Positions 38,315 to 49,642 of a stretch of 64,000 bases of DNA are shown here, in pieces. The notes under the pieces are model-generated. The model made no database searches, was not told the DNA's origin, and was given only the letters and a program-made list of their open reading frames with translations. The stretch is from contig JAKOGI010000007.1 in NCBI GenBank assembly GCA_029747015.1, positions 1,384,001 to 1,448,000 on the forward strand. The letters run 5' to 3'. How positions within the stretch are numbered: position 1 is the stretch's first letter; each line of letters opens with the position of its first letter. Source of the DNA: Carnegiea gigantea. Its lineage: Eukaryota > Streptophyta > Magnoliopsida > Caryophyllales > Cactaceae. Made by a program: the position numbers and the translations under genes.

Positions 38315-41055
38315 ACGGCGAGTACCGTCGGTGGAGGAGACGTTGCTCGGAAGTTTCGAGAATTGGTGGAGAAAGCTGACCGGAAGTTCGCTAGGGTTCG
38401 GGACTTGCCGGCGCACGGTGGAAGTCCGGCGACCGTCCGGTGGCTTCACAAGGTGTTCAAGGCGTACACGGAGGTCTGAAGCACCAGCAGCAGCACCGGG
38501 CGGAGCTGGTCGGGTCGGGTCTGCAGCGGTGGGAGATCGGCGAAATCGCTTCTCGGATCGGTCATTTCTACTTTGGACAGTACCAGCGAACTAGCGAGGC
38601 GAGGTTTCTTCTACAAGCGTATGTGTTCTATGAGGCCATTTTTCATCGGCGATAATTTGAGGTTTCCAATACGTCTCCATTGAAGGATCCCAGTGTTAGG
38701 TTTAAGGAATTGAGGTTTTACGCTAGGTTTTTGCTCGTTGCGTTGGTCTTGCATCGGCGTGAGACCGTTGGTGTTCTTGTTGATCGATTCAAGGAGCTTG
38801 TTGATGATAGCAGGGCTACTTTTCGGGTAATTTGGCTGTTATGTTGATTATGATCGATTTTATTTCCTAACTAGACGAACTTTTACCTCACTATTGAAAA
38901 TATGGTTCCTAATTCGGATATGGTAATTGTATTCGAGTAACTGTTGGATGATGGGATCTCAGATTCTTCTTTTCTGGACCTGAAGTTAGAAATTTTAGCT
39001 GTGCGATTTGTTAATTGAATCTGATGGGTTGGGAATCCGGGCTACAGCTCGGGTCAAGGTTGACAATGTATAACGGTGGGCTAGGTATTCATGTGGAATA
39101 TGAATCTCTTGCTTCTTAGCTCATCATCATGCCACAATTTCTTCAATGCTATATGTTCGCATCTTATTTATGCTGGGCCCTTTTTGAACGTTGATTTTCA
39201 AATTGAATGTGATAGCCTGATAGGGGCTTGATTTGGTTTTGCCTTGAGGTTTTAAGTTTTAAGCGGCACAGGTGCTAGTATCATCCATTAAGTAGAAACA
39301 CTGAGAATGAGAAAGAGGATAGACTGTATTATCCTCGATGGATGTTTCACCCATGGTTGGACTTCACCTTTTAATGGTGAGAGGAAGATTGTTTCTAGAA
39401 AACAAGCATCTGTTGATGGTATCAAGTGGGTAGTCTTTTTTATCCTTGAGCTCTCTGGCACTCTTGTTGGAAAATTTGAGCTTTCCATTCATGCTTTAGC
39501 CAGGACTAATGTTTTTGGAATCATTGGTTTACTGTTAATATGCCCTTTATTGGTTGTGAAGTGGAATCCCATGTTTCTTGTTCAGCGTAAATTCATTTCC
39601 GTTGAAGTTGTTGACATTCCTCTTCTCAGGAAACCAACTTCAAAGAATGGAGGCAAGTGGTTCAGGAAATTACTCGCTTTGTGTATGCTGATAAGGCATT
39701 CCCAAATACTAGGCCATTGCGGTATTGTCCCAGTTTTGATACCCATCCAGACTCATTGCCATATGTGACTCGTTTTCATGCAAAAAAAGTTCTGAAGTTG
39801 CAAGATGCAGTGTTGACTAGCTACCACCGTAATGAGGTGCACGCTTTGACAACCATCATTGGGCTTGTTTGTACTCTTATGTAGAGGTCTAAACTTAGCG
39901 TGACTTGATCATAGATATAAATATTTCAGGTTAAGTTTGCAGAATTGACGTTGGACACATTCAGGATGCTGCAGTGCTAAGGATGCTGCAGTGCCTAGAA
40001 TGGGAGCCAAGTGGATCATTCCACCAAAAGCATCAAAGTGAACCAGCTGGGAATGGCATTATGAAGGAGTACTCTGGTACTTCTGGTTTAATTGATATAA
40101 GTTTGGCTGCTGATCTGACTTATCCAAGCTTGCTACCAAATCCAAAGAAGGCTGTTCTCTATCGCCCTACAGCAACACACTTGGTTACCGTGACTATTTA
40201 TAGTATAACTCATTCTTAGTTCTTTGTCTTATGAATTCCTTGGTTTACAATAGCTATCTATTGAATTGCTTGTTCTAAGTGAGTAACTGATGCTAAGTAA
40301 TTCAGAAATTTTATACAAAGGAGGTATGCAGCACCTTACTTGATGGAGCTGTTCCTGCTGCAACTGCGAGGAACTGCATTGTCTTACTTGTGATGTCTGT
40401 TTTTAAAATTTTGTGGTTTGTCTTCGGAAAACATCTTTCGTTGTTTGGCTGTGACATATTGTTTTATATCCCCCAAGATCTTGAATAGGGAACTCTGTTG
40501 ATGATTGTGCTTCCTGGGCAGGTAATTGCGACGATGTGTGAAGAGCTTTCCCCAGAGAGCATCATCCTAATATACGTGTCATCATCTTCAGGTTAGTTCC
40601 CTTTGTTTAGACATCATATCTAAGATGATTGGCTTACTCAGCTTCTTAATGTGCTGGTTTGTGGCTGTATTTTTCACAGGATCAGCTGCCTCCAGTAGTT
40701 CTGATAGCTCTGGTGGCTCTAGAAGATTTTCGAAGAGCAAAGCTCTGTTTTCTGCCTCCCACGATCCGAACTCATCACCCGAAGTCCATGATAATAAAAA
40801 GGGATATATAAGTGGTTTTTATGATAGTTACCTGTGCTTAGGCTCCCATAGAATTGGAGGTCTGTACCATTGTGCTCTGTAGTAAGGTTTATTCTCTGGC
40901 AATTTCAAATTGCCACTTACTCTATCATCACTTATGAATGTCTTCTCTTGGAATTTCAGGCTCAAATAAACTTTATCCTGGCGATTTGTTGCCTTTCACC
41001 AGAAGACCTCTCTTCTTGGTTATCGATAGTGATAGCAGCCATGCATTCCAGACAG
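38315..41055 (+). pseudogene. SCAI homologue (DUF3550/UPF0682), 3'-truncated pseudogene
   Basis: Coding blocks: 38315-38826, 39630-39836, 39930-40193, 40522-40591, 40681-40859 and 40960-41055, with GT-AG junctions in matching phases. Plant SCAI signatures are seen: KFRELVEKADRKFARVRDLP, RWEIGEIASRIGHFYFGQYQ, PLRYCPSFDTHPDSLPYVTR and GDLLPFTRRPLFLVIDSDSS. Lesions: the expected start is ACG (38315), a base is missing near 38476 (frameshift), a TAA follows the RR residues near 38652, and a 17-bp tandem duplication (39963-39996) creates a stop. The C-terminal third is not found downstream. Animal SCAI is a nuclear transcription cofactor; the plant role is little known. Introns are kept, so this is a duplicated DNA copy and not a processed one. 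Confidence 0.9.
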
Positions 41056-42600
41056 GTTTGTCAAAACTTGTTCTGACCAGCTAGGCTGTCTTTACTGATA
41101 TGTCCGGTAGAATTTCTGTCTTCTATCTTGGGGTTGCTTTACTTTGATACAAATGGGTCTGTGGAATCTGGAAGTTGAAAACCATTAAATATAGAGTATC
41201 AGTGAGCTAGTAACCACATGATACAAAACACGAATAAGGTAAAGCTTATGCCACATGTTGCGATTAAAGCGGTGTCACCATACAAAACACATTTATTTTT
41301 ATGCTGCGTGTGAAATGAATTTTTTTTGAAATATAGAGATATCAAATGCAATATATCTTGAAAATTTGTCGACAATAGTAAGAATCATAGTATAAAATTT
41401 ATTCTCTTTCATCAAATACTGAATTGTATATGCCTTTAAAATTAATTATTTTAGTTTTTTCACAATAATATTTTAAAAGAGATAGTAATTTACGCTAAGA
41501 TGAAGACATCATTGTCCAAAAATGGAACGTATTCCTTTATTTGTCTTTTTTTCTTCTTCCCAGTTGATCGAAATATTCATCCAAGTCCTTGAAGGATACT
41601 TATTTGTACATGAGGTTCCTATTAGATAATAATACAATGCTTCAAGTCCTTCCATAAGTATTAACTCCCAAAATCCCTAATCCAATACTCATCAGGTTAA
41701 AGATGCTCTACAATTAGTTCCTCCAAAAAGAAAAGACAAAATGGAGCTCAAAGTTGGAATGAATCCATCAATATCCTCTCAGGGTCGAAATACCCTCTAG
41801 CTAAAATTAAAGTTTTTGAAATCGATTGTCCCCTTCTAAATTAATACTCTGTATTATCATCCATTCTCTCAAAATCTGTGGTTTCACAAATGAACCACCC
41901 TCCTCCAAAATTCCATTATCATGATTATCATATTTGTCATTTTTATATCTTAAAAAATAAAACGAAGTTTAAAAAATCCAAAACTTTGATGACATACAAC
42001 CATAAAAGAATTGCTAATAGTAACAAAAATTCAGCAGGTACAAAATTGAAATTAATAAACGAAATGAAGTAGAAGCAATCACACCATCACATAATGCTGG
42101 TAGATTCAATCCTAGGAACTAAAAGCAAAGAAAAAGAAGGAGATTTTCATATGTTCTTGTAGTCTTTGCACACCTCCATTATTGCATAAGTATTGCTTGT
42201 GTTTTCCTGTTTTCCTTGCACTTATGTATCACACAAATCCCCAAACAAATTAGTTATAAGATTTTGAAAAATTCATCTAGTAAATAATTAAATGGTGACT
42301 ATCAAAGAAAATTAGGGAAGAAGGAATATTAGAGAAGCGATTTCTAAATAAATTGAAGAAATCAATTTTTTGGAGCGAGAGCGAGAGAGTGTGTGTGTGT
42401 GCGCGCGCGCGCGCGCGTGCTTTGATGAGAGAAAAAGATGTGCGCAAAATCAACAGTCAAAAGTATTTAAAGCTCCGACATTCACGTATCACCTATAATC
42501 GAAAATATGGGGAATAGGTAGCTAACTCCCGTAAGTTTTGTTTTAAAAATAAATAAAAATAAAGCAGTATTTTGCTTGCAAAATAGACGGCAGTTGCAAA
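41056..42600. other. Intergenic DNA after the SCAI pseudogene, no gene seen
   Basis: AT-rich, no recognisable coding sequence and no sign of the missing SCAI exons. A GAGA run then (GT)n followed directly by (GC)n lies at about 42379-42420, an alternating purine-pyrimidine tract. Confidence 0.55.
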
Positions 42601-42629
42601 CTATTTTTTTGAAACTTTAATATCAAAAG

Positions 42630-44570
42630 TTTAAATTTAATGAGTTGATAATGTTTGCAATATACCAAGTCCTGCAAATCACTCTCGTATTAGTATTTTA
42701 CGATTTTTCATATATTGCTATTAATATAGTGTAGATAGATAGACATATTAGATACAAAATTGAATGCTTAGTTTTAATAGATGACTAATTTTTATAGTTG
42801 AGATTAGATTAAATCCTGTCAGTCACTCCCGTTGTGGCTAGCATTTTTGGTTTATTCAAAGATTATCATTTTTTTAACTGCTTGGATTTTTTTAGATAAT
42901 AGAATTATCATGTATCCTTTATCAAATCTAACCGAAATTATGAGTAATTTTTTTTTAAAAAATAAAAATTATAAATGGGTAGTTTACTTTTGATAAGGTT
43001 GTTTTTTAGACTAAAATCCATGGTTTAGATTTAATGAATAAATATACTTGCCGAATTTTTATAATTGAGATTACATCAAAGCCTGCAATCATTCCTGTTC
43101 TAGGTAGCATTTTATGTTTTTCCAAAGATTATCATTTTTTTTAACTGCATGGATTTTTTTTTTAAAATAATAGAATTATCATGTATCCTTCATCAATTAT
43201 AACCGAAATTATGAATGGCTTTTTAAAAAATTTTACTTAGATAAGATGGTTTTTTAAAACTAAAATTACTCTTGTGCTAGTGTTTTAGCATTTTTCAAAT
43301 ATTTTTATTGATGTAGTGTAGATAGATAGACATATTAGATACAAAATCGAAGGCTTAGATTTAATAGATTACTATTTTTTACGATTTAGATTACATTAAA
43401 TCATGCAAATCACTCCCATTGTTGCTAGCATTTTCTGTTTTTCCAATGATTATCATTTTTTAAATACTTGATTTTTTTCGATAACTGAATTATCAAGTAT
43501 ACTTTATCAAATATAACTGAAGTTATGAGTGATTTTTTTTTTAAATAAAAATTGTAAATAAGGGTTTTTTTTAGATTAAAATATACGATTTAGATTTAAT
43601 GAATAAATACAATTGCCTAATTTTTATAGTTGAGATTACATCAAATCCTGAAAATCACTCCCATTGTAGCTAGCATTTTAGGTTTTTCTAAAGATTATCA
43701 TTTTTTTAACTGTTTGAATTTTTTTAGATAATAGAATTATCATGTATCTTTTATCAAATATCACCAAAATTATGAGTGACTTTTAAAAAAAATAAAAATT
43801 ATAAATGGATATTTTACTTAGATAAGGTGATTTTTTTGGAACCAAAATCACTCTCGTGTTAGTATCTAGGGCTTTCAAAATATTGTTATTGATATAGTGT
43901 TGATAGATAGACATATTAGATACAAAATCGAAGGCTTAGATTTAATAGATGACTAATTTTTATGACTCAGATTACATAAAAATCCTGCAAATTACTTATG
44001 TTGTAGCTAGCATTTTCAGTTTTTTCAAAGATTATCACTTTTTTAACTCCTTGGATTTTCTTAGATAATAGAATTATCATGTATCCTTTATCAATATAAC
44101 CGAAATTATGAGTGATGTTTTTAAAAAATAAAAATTGTAAATGGATAGTTTACTTAGATAAGATGGTTTTTTAAACTAAAATCTACGGTTTAGATTTAAT
44201 GAATAAATATAATTGCCTAATTTTTATAGCTGATATTATATCAAATCCTGCAAATCACTCTCGTTGTAGCTAGTGTTTAAGGTTTTCCCAAAGACTATCA
44301 TTTTTTTTTAACTGCTTGGATTTTTTTTAGATAATAGAATTGTCATGTGTACTTTATCAAATATAACCGAAATTATGAGTGATTTTTTAAAACAATAAAA
44401 ATTGTAAATGGGTATTCTATTTAGATAAGGTGTTTTTTTAAACTAAATTCTACCGTTTAAATTTAATGAATAAATATAATTGCCTAATTTTTTTTTCCGT
44501 GCTACTTGGATTATCATCTATGTTTTATCATGTATATCCGAAAATCATGGAGGGTTTTTAAACAAAATAA
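42630..44570. repeat. Degenerate tandem array, about 585-bp higher-order period
   Basis: The block GATAGATAGACATATTAGAT recurs near 42735, 43322 and 43907, about 585 bp apart. Within each period two related half-units of roughly 250-340 bp are seen: TTATCATTTTTTTAACTG recurs near 42864, 43132, 43447, 43697, 44036 and 44303 with small changes. Other shared words are GGTTTAGATTTAATGAATAA and ATAACCGAAATTATGAGTGA. The array is AT-rich, satellite-like and noncoding. Confidence 0.88.
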
Positions 44571-45420
44571 AGAGACATCTTAACTTTAAAATCAGTGGCT
44601 TAGATTTAATGCATAAATAATTTTTATGGTTAGGATTGCACCAAATTTCGCAAATCACTCTCGTCGCACCATTCTAGAGTTTTGTAAAAATTACTATTAT
44701 AATAATGTAGATAGATAAGAGGAGAATCACATTTATATTAGCTTTTTTCAACTATGCACTATTCTTGTCTCAAAATAAATTTAACAGACAACAATGACAA
44801 CTTTTAATTTGGATCCCGCTTTTGTGGATAAGATCATCATAACAAACGCGACAATAAAAGTTCAAAATGTGTACATTAGAATCATGGTGGCGCCAAAACT
44901 TCAAATATTTAGTTTACTATATATTTTGCCCCCAAAATTTTGACTCAGTAGTTAATGTGGAAAGGCTTATTATTAATTTTCATGCAAAAGCAAATTCTGA
45001 ATCCCACCGACAGTCAGTGGAGGATCTCAGCCTTAAAATCTCCATCAACAATTCACTAATTTTTTTTTTCCCCAAAAGCAAGCTACAATATTACAAATCT
45101 TCCAATCCCACTCAAGATCTCATTTGACATGCCATATCTTAATTTTCATAATCTTACATGCAAAATATCACGGCTTTCCTTTTTTTTATTATTTTTTTAT
45201 AACACATGTCGAGATTTTGATTTCAACTTAGGTATATGTTACTTCCCTAAGTTATTATTTCCACACAATTTACCAAACTATAACCACTTAAATCAACGGT
45301 TTAGATTTAGTGTATAAATAATTTTGATAGTTAAGATTATATTAACTTCTTCAAATTACTCTCGTTAGATCATTCTAAAATTTTGTAAATATTGCTATTC
45401 TAATAGTATGGATAGTTGGT
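44570..45420. repeat. Degraded edge units of the same array
   Basis: Two poorly kept half-units lie at about 44595-44725 and 45290-45420; both share TTAGATTTA.TG.ATAAATAATTTT and AATCACTCTCGT-like words with the main array. Between them is AT-rich DNA without a recognisable gene. Confidence 0.55.
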
Positions 45421-46082
45421 GATTTCAGAAAAATTAGATTTCCTCATTCATTTGACCACATCATTGAGTCTATATATGGGTTCATGGTATAAGTGCTGGG
45501 CTACAGGGAGCACTCATATCAAAATCCTGGGCAAAACGGCCCAACTCAATTGGGCTTTTCCTGTGAAGCGGATCACCTGTAAGTTGCAGGGGTTTCTTAA
45601 CTCTTACTTATCCACCCCCTATTCCACTCGACTTCTAGATTATAAAGGAAAAAAAAAAAAAAGAAAAAGTAAAGAATGCCAGCTGCACAGCCTGCACTTC
45701 CTATCGAACCAATAGCAAACCGGATTAAACCCCCTCGATCCGGGCCGGGCCAGGCCAGTACGGTACATCCCAGCGCGTCGGTTTCATTGAGAAAACACAA
45801 CTATCCTTACTATTCACCGTCGGATTGACACCTTGACTCTGCTCTGCATATACGAACTCCCCCCACTTGTTTCAAGTTTCTGCTCGCTTCACACACATAG
45901 ACAGAGAGAGGGAAATAGGCGATTGTTTCTAATCTGTGTGATTCAAATTCTCAAGATTTGTTAATAACGAGGTTAGGGTTTCCTGTCTTCTCTTTCTTCG
46001 CGCAGTCTTCATTCTGTCTTCTCTTTCTTGGATTGTCTCGTTCTCTCTCTTCAATTCCCTCTCTTGCTTGTCATTCTCTTCG

Positions 46083-46520
46083 ATGGATCGTGGAAAAATT
46101 GTTCGCCGCCGTATTAAACGGCCAGATCCCTCTGTATGGCTGGCCAAAAATCTGTCTAGAGCCTGCGCCTCGCACAATGTGGTGGAGCCACTGCCGATGG
46201 GCGAGAAGAGGCTTCATCTGCGTGATCGTTGGATGAAGCGTCGGCGTCGTTTTCACCAGACCCAGGAGGAACTGTCTTCACCTGTGGCGGATCTGGATCT
46301 GCCGCCGCCGTCTTCCACGACGGATAAATTGCCGCCGCCGTATTCCACGGCGGACAATCTGTTGCCGCCGCCTCATACGGTGGCCATTCAGCGGCCGTTG
46401 TCTCAGACGGTGGTGGATCTTGACAAGGTGGCTGAATTGCCCCTGGTCACTGTGGAGGATTTGACTCCGCCAGCTTCCACATCGCCAACGGAGGTGGGTA
46501 TGTTCTTTGAATATATTTAG
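46083..46520 (+). CDS. Unrecognised Arg- and Pro-rich protein, probably a first exon
   Basis: ATG at 46083 opens 145 residues. The N-terminal 60 are strongly basic (VRRRIKRPDPSVW, DRWMKRRRRFHQ); the rest is Pro/Ser/Thr-rich with three imperfect repeats of LPPP.STADNL type. No domain is recognised. GC content and codon use are higher than in the flanks, supporting coding. A good donor (GGTGG|GTATGT) at 46498 suggests the exon ends there and that the last residues are intronic. A possible later exon is the old coding sequence near 46600-46800, but its phase did not fit. There is no counterpart before the second F-box gene, so it is probably not part of the F-box gene. Confidence 0.5.
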   Translation: MDRGKIVRRRIKRPDPSVWLAKNLSRACASHNVVEPLPMGEKRLHLRDRWMKRRRRFHQTQEELSSPVADLDLPPPSSTTDKLPPPYSTADNLLPPPHTVAIQRPLSQTVVDLDKVAELPLVTVEDLTPPASTSPTEVGMFFEYI

Positions 46521-46687
46521 TTCACTTTTTCATCGTCTTATTTTACTGGATTTTAGTTCATCTCATTTTTTTTCTTTACCACCACAGTTTTTGAGAAGTA
46601 TTATGTAAAATTACTGGGAATTAATGGAAACTAGTGACAGTTCTGTTTCCAAATTACGTGATCTGGATGAGAGGGAAAAACTTCTGT

Positions 46688-47030
46688 GGGAAGCAATTGT
46701 GTCTAAGGGGAATGTAGCTGCGACTTAAGGCAAATGTTCTGCTGTAGTTGATTCTGTAGAGCAGATTTTTGAATTAGCTTAAGGACCTTCTTCATTCAAA
46801 AGAGTTCTATTGTAATTCTCAGAAGCATTTCCTTTTGGACATATTAAGAAAAGAAGCAGTTATTCCTATTTCATCTGAGGTAGGTGTGACAATAGGACTC
46901 TTTTGAATGAAGAAGGTTCTTATCCCTTATCAGTCGAGCTAATTCAAAAATCTGTGCCGCAGAATTAACTACAGTAGAGCCTTTGCCTTGAGTCACAGGC
47001 TCATAGCTACTTTCCCCTTAGACTGCTATT
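46688..47030. repeat. Imperfect inverted repeat built from old coding sequence
   Basis: Left arm about 46688-46815, right arm about 46889-47025, loop about 73 bp. The pairing words include TTTTTGAATTAGCT, CTTCTTCATTCAAAAGAG and TCTAAGGGGAA with their complements. Both arms, read in the left-arm sense, show a protein-like QIFELA segment followed by sequence ending near an SKES/FKRV region; each arm has different stops. An RNA across it would fold into a long hairpin. Confidence 0.8.
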
Positions 47031-47352
47031 AGATGTTGCATTGGATGTTCACTGGTCATTGGATGTTCCAGGAAATATTTGAATATATCCATTCAAATTG
47101 TCCTCCGGCTATGCGTTCACTTCCTTATATTCTATTCCAAGTATGCATACATATATGTGCTCTTTGACGAGTAATGAAACTCACTGCAAATGTTTGTATC
47201 TCAAATGCTACTGTGGAGTTTAGGTGGAACTTTTTTTGTTGTTGTTGTTGTTAAGGATCTTCAGATGGAGTTGTGCCTGTGTCCATCCTCCTTCTTGGGA
47301 GATGAGGCTGAGGTGACACAGCCTGTATCAGCACCGGATTAGTTGTAATTAG

Positions 47353-47450
47353 CACTTGAGACCGGTCCATAGTTGGTCCGGTCCCGGTCCGGTCTGGGTG
47401 CCACTAGTCTGGTCCCGGTCTGGACCGACTATAGACCGGTCTGATAAGTG
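47353..47450. repeat. Small palindrome of GACCGGTC words
   Basis: 98 bp from CACTTGAGACCGG to CCGGTCTGATAAGTG, nearly self-complementary over arms of about 45 bp, with internal GGTCCGGTCCCGGTC runs. It looks like the paired ends of a small foldback transposon. No clean target duplication was found. Confidence 0.65.
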
Positions 47451-49155
47451 TTGTTACATGTAATTTCCTAATGTGCTAAAATTTTGCTGCTATTTCCTGT
47501 GTGGTTACAACTGTTGGTTTTGGAACATCAATCGTCATTACTCATGAGTAATATTTTGTAAAGATGATGGGTAAGCAGTTTGCAGAAACTTAACATCATA
47601 TGTGGTTGGCTGTCTTGACCTATCTTTAGTGTCCTGCAATGTATAAAGTGATGACGAGAGCTTATTACCCATGGCAAAACTCTGTTGCTCAGTGAGTTTT
47701 TTTCTTGTAGGGCAGGCGTTAAATGAGAACCATCTCTAATGTGGGTCTCGTTTTCATGGGCTTTGGGAAGACCCAAATATAGAGTTGGCGTTGTATTATT
47801 TTAATTTATTAACTTTATTATAACCATAGTTGTTTTAAGGTTTCAAGTTTTTTTTGTTCTTTGTCATGGAAGTTGTGTTGGAGGTGGACTTCATCAGGGC
47901 TATTTTCTGGCTCCTTTATTGGGTGTAGATTGGATGTCAAAAAATGTGTGGAAGAAAATGATTCACATGATTATATACAGACCAAGTTCTTATAGGCCTA
48001 GTATCCCCCCATTGCAAGAGGAAACAGGCACAAGCCAATGATGAGATATGCAAACTTCACTCCTCTCCACATTGGTATTCTTGATGGTTGCTTTGTGCTT
48101 GTTGGCATAGTTCCCTGCACATAGTCAAATTACATTCATTTCAAACGTAAGTTGTGATTAAATCTGGTTGAACTACAGGATGTATAATTTTACAACCTGA
48201 GATACAATATATGATGTTTAGATTGGTAAATAATACCTGAATTTTAAAAGCTAAGTATATTTTAGTGATTTTTCTGGTGCTAATTTTTGTCATTATGGTG
48301 CTGATTTTTGTGTTGCTAGGTGTTATGTTGTTTTTCTTTGGTTGTTGTTTCATGTTTCCGCCTTCCTGCCTTGTTGCCGCCTTGCTGCATTGCTGCTGTG
48401 GTATTGTTGTGTCGCTGGATGAAGTTGTTAAGAATTGTTGTTTTAAGCGAGCACATTGTTGTAGTTAGTAAATTCAAACATTGGAATTGTTGTAATAATC
48501 ATGGACTCATAGTAAATGTTGGAACATCATCATGTTGCTGCGGCCTTGTTCGTGAAGGTTATTGATATTGAACTTTGTGTGAGAAAAAAAAAAACACTTC
48601 GAAAAAAATAATCTAATTTTTTATATATAGGGCTTGAGGGTCGGGTGCGACCCGCTGACTCGCGGGTACCCGGAGGGTCAGGGTCAGGGCTGGAGGTCTA
48701 TTGATCCGCGTGAGGGTCGGGTAGGGTTAGGGTCAAGAAAACCCTAACTGCCAACCCTCACGACCCGACCCTCAACCCACCCCGACCCGCATTTTGATAA
48801 GGTCTAATGCCAACTAATTGGCTAATCCAAGCTGCCATTGTTTACCTACTTGTGTGCACGGATATGAGCCACAAACTTTATATGATTTACAATAGCCCAA
48901 GTTCTACGCCCCCCCCCCCCGGGTTCTTTCAATTGAGCCAATTCTATGTAATTGATGTTCGGGTGCCAAGTTTCAAACTTTAATTTGAAGGTTATATTTT
49001 TTTTCCATATTTAACTTACTTTCTTGTTGATGGTCTTTCTATGGTGTTTGGACATAGATGCCAGCTAATTAGCTAATCCAAGCTTCCATTGTTAACCAAC
49101 TTGTAATGCACGAATAAAAACCACAAACTCTATATGATTTACAATAGCCTAAGTC
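47451..49155. other. Intergenic DNA upstream of F-box gene 1
   Basis: No gene recognised. Near 48633-48800 is a GC-rich patch of GGGTCGGG/CCCGACCC words in both orientations, likely another small foldback element. About 48805-49155 has two copies of a ~240-bp unit (CTAATCCAAGCT.CCATTGTT, then CACAAAC, then GAGCCAATTCTAT) that also lies in three copies at 53940-54560. Confidence 0.55.
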
Positions 49156-49642
49156 CTAATGACCATCATGTGTCAGTTTCAGAACATGACTCAATCATAT
49201 GTTCTATCAGTTTTCTTTTACGGGGCTTGTATATGGTGATGGTACTAGTATGCGCAACTGCGTAAAGTAGAAACTTTATTTGATTCACAATAGCTTCATG
49301 TTTTTAAATGATTGTTTAGTTTCTTACATAAAGAAATATTTCTTTCAACGCGTGATATCATCTGAAACTTCAAAGGCTGGAAAATCATGGAAAACAGGTA
49401 CAATGGTGAAAACATGGTAGTATTTAATTAATATGTTCTATTAGTTCTCTTTCAGTGTATGCATATTACATAGTGATGGTACTCATAGAGGGACAACCTG
49501 TTCAAAATGTCTACATCTGCCAAACACTTAAAAACTTGTTTTTCTGTCGGAGCATACTTGTCTTCTTTCCTCCATTGTATTGTTGCTGTGTCTAAATTTC
49601 TTTGATTCTAATTTTGTCCTCAGATGGTAAGTTCCATACACA

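Noticed and set aside
39307..39768. 153-residue frame
   Set aside because: Its first part lies in an intron of the SCAI pseudogene and its last part reads exon 2 in the wrong frame.
48700..48770. Telomere-like GGGTTAGGGT and AACCCTAAC words
   Set aside because: Single words inside a GGGTCGGG/CCCGACCC foldback patch, not an interstitial telomere array.
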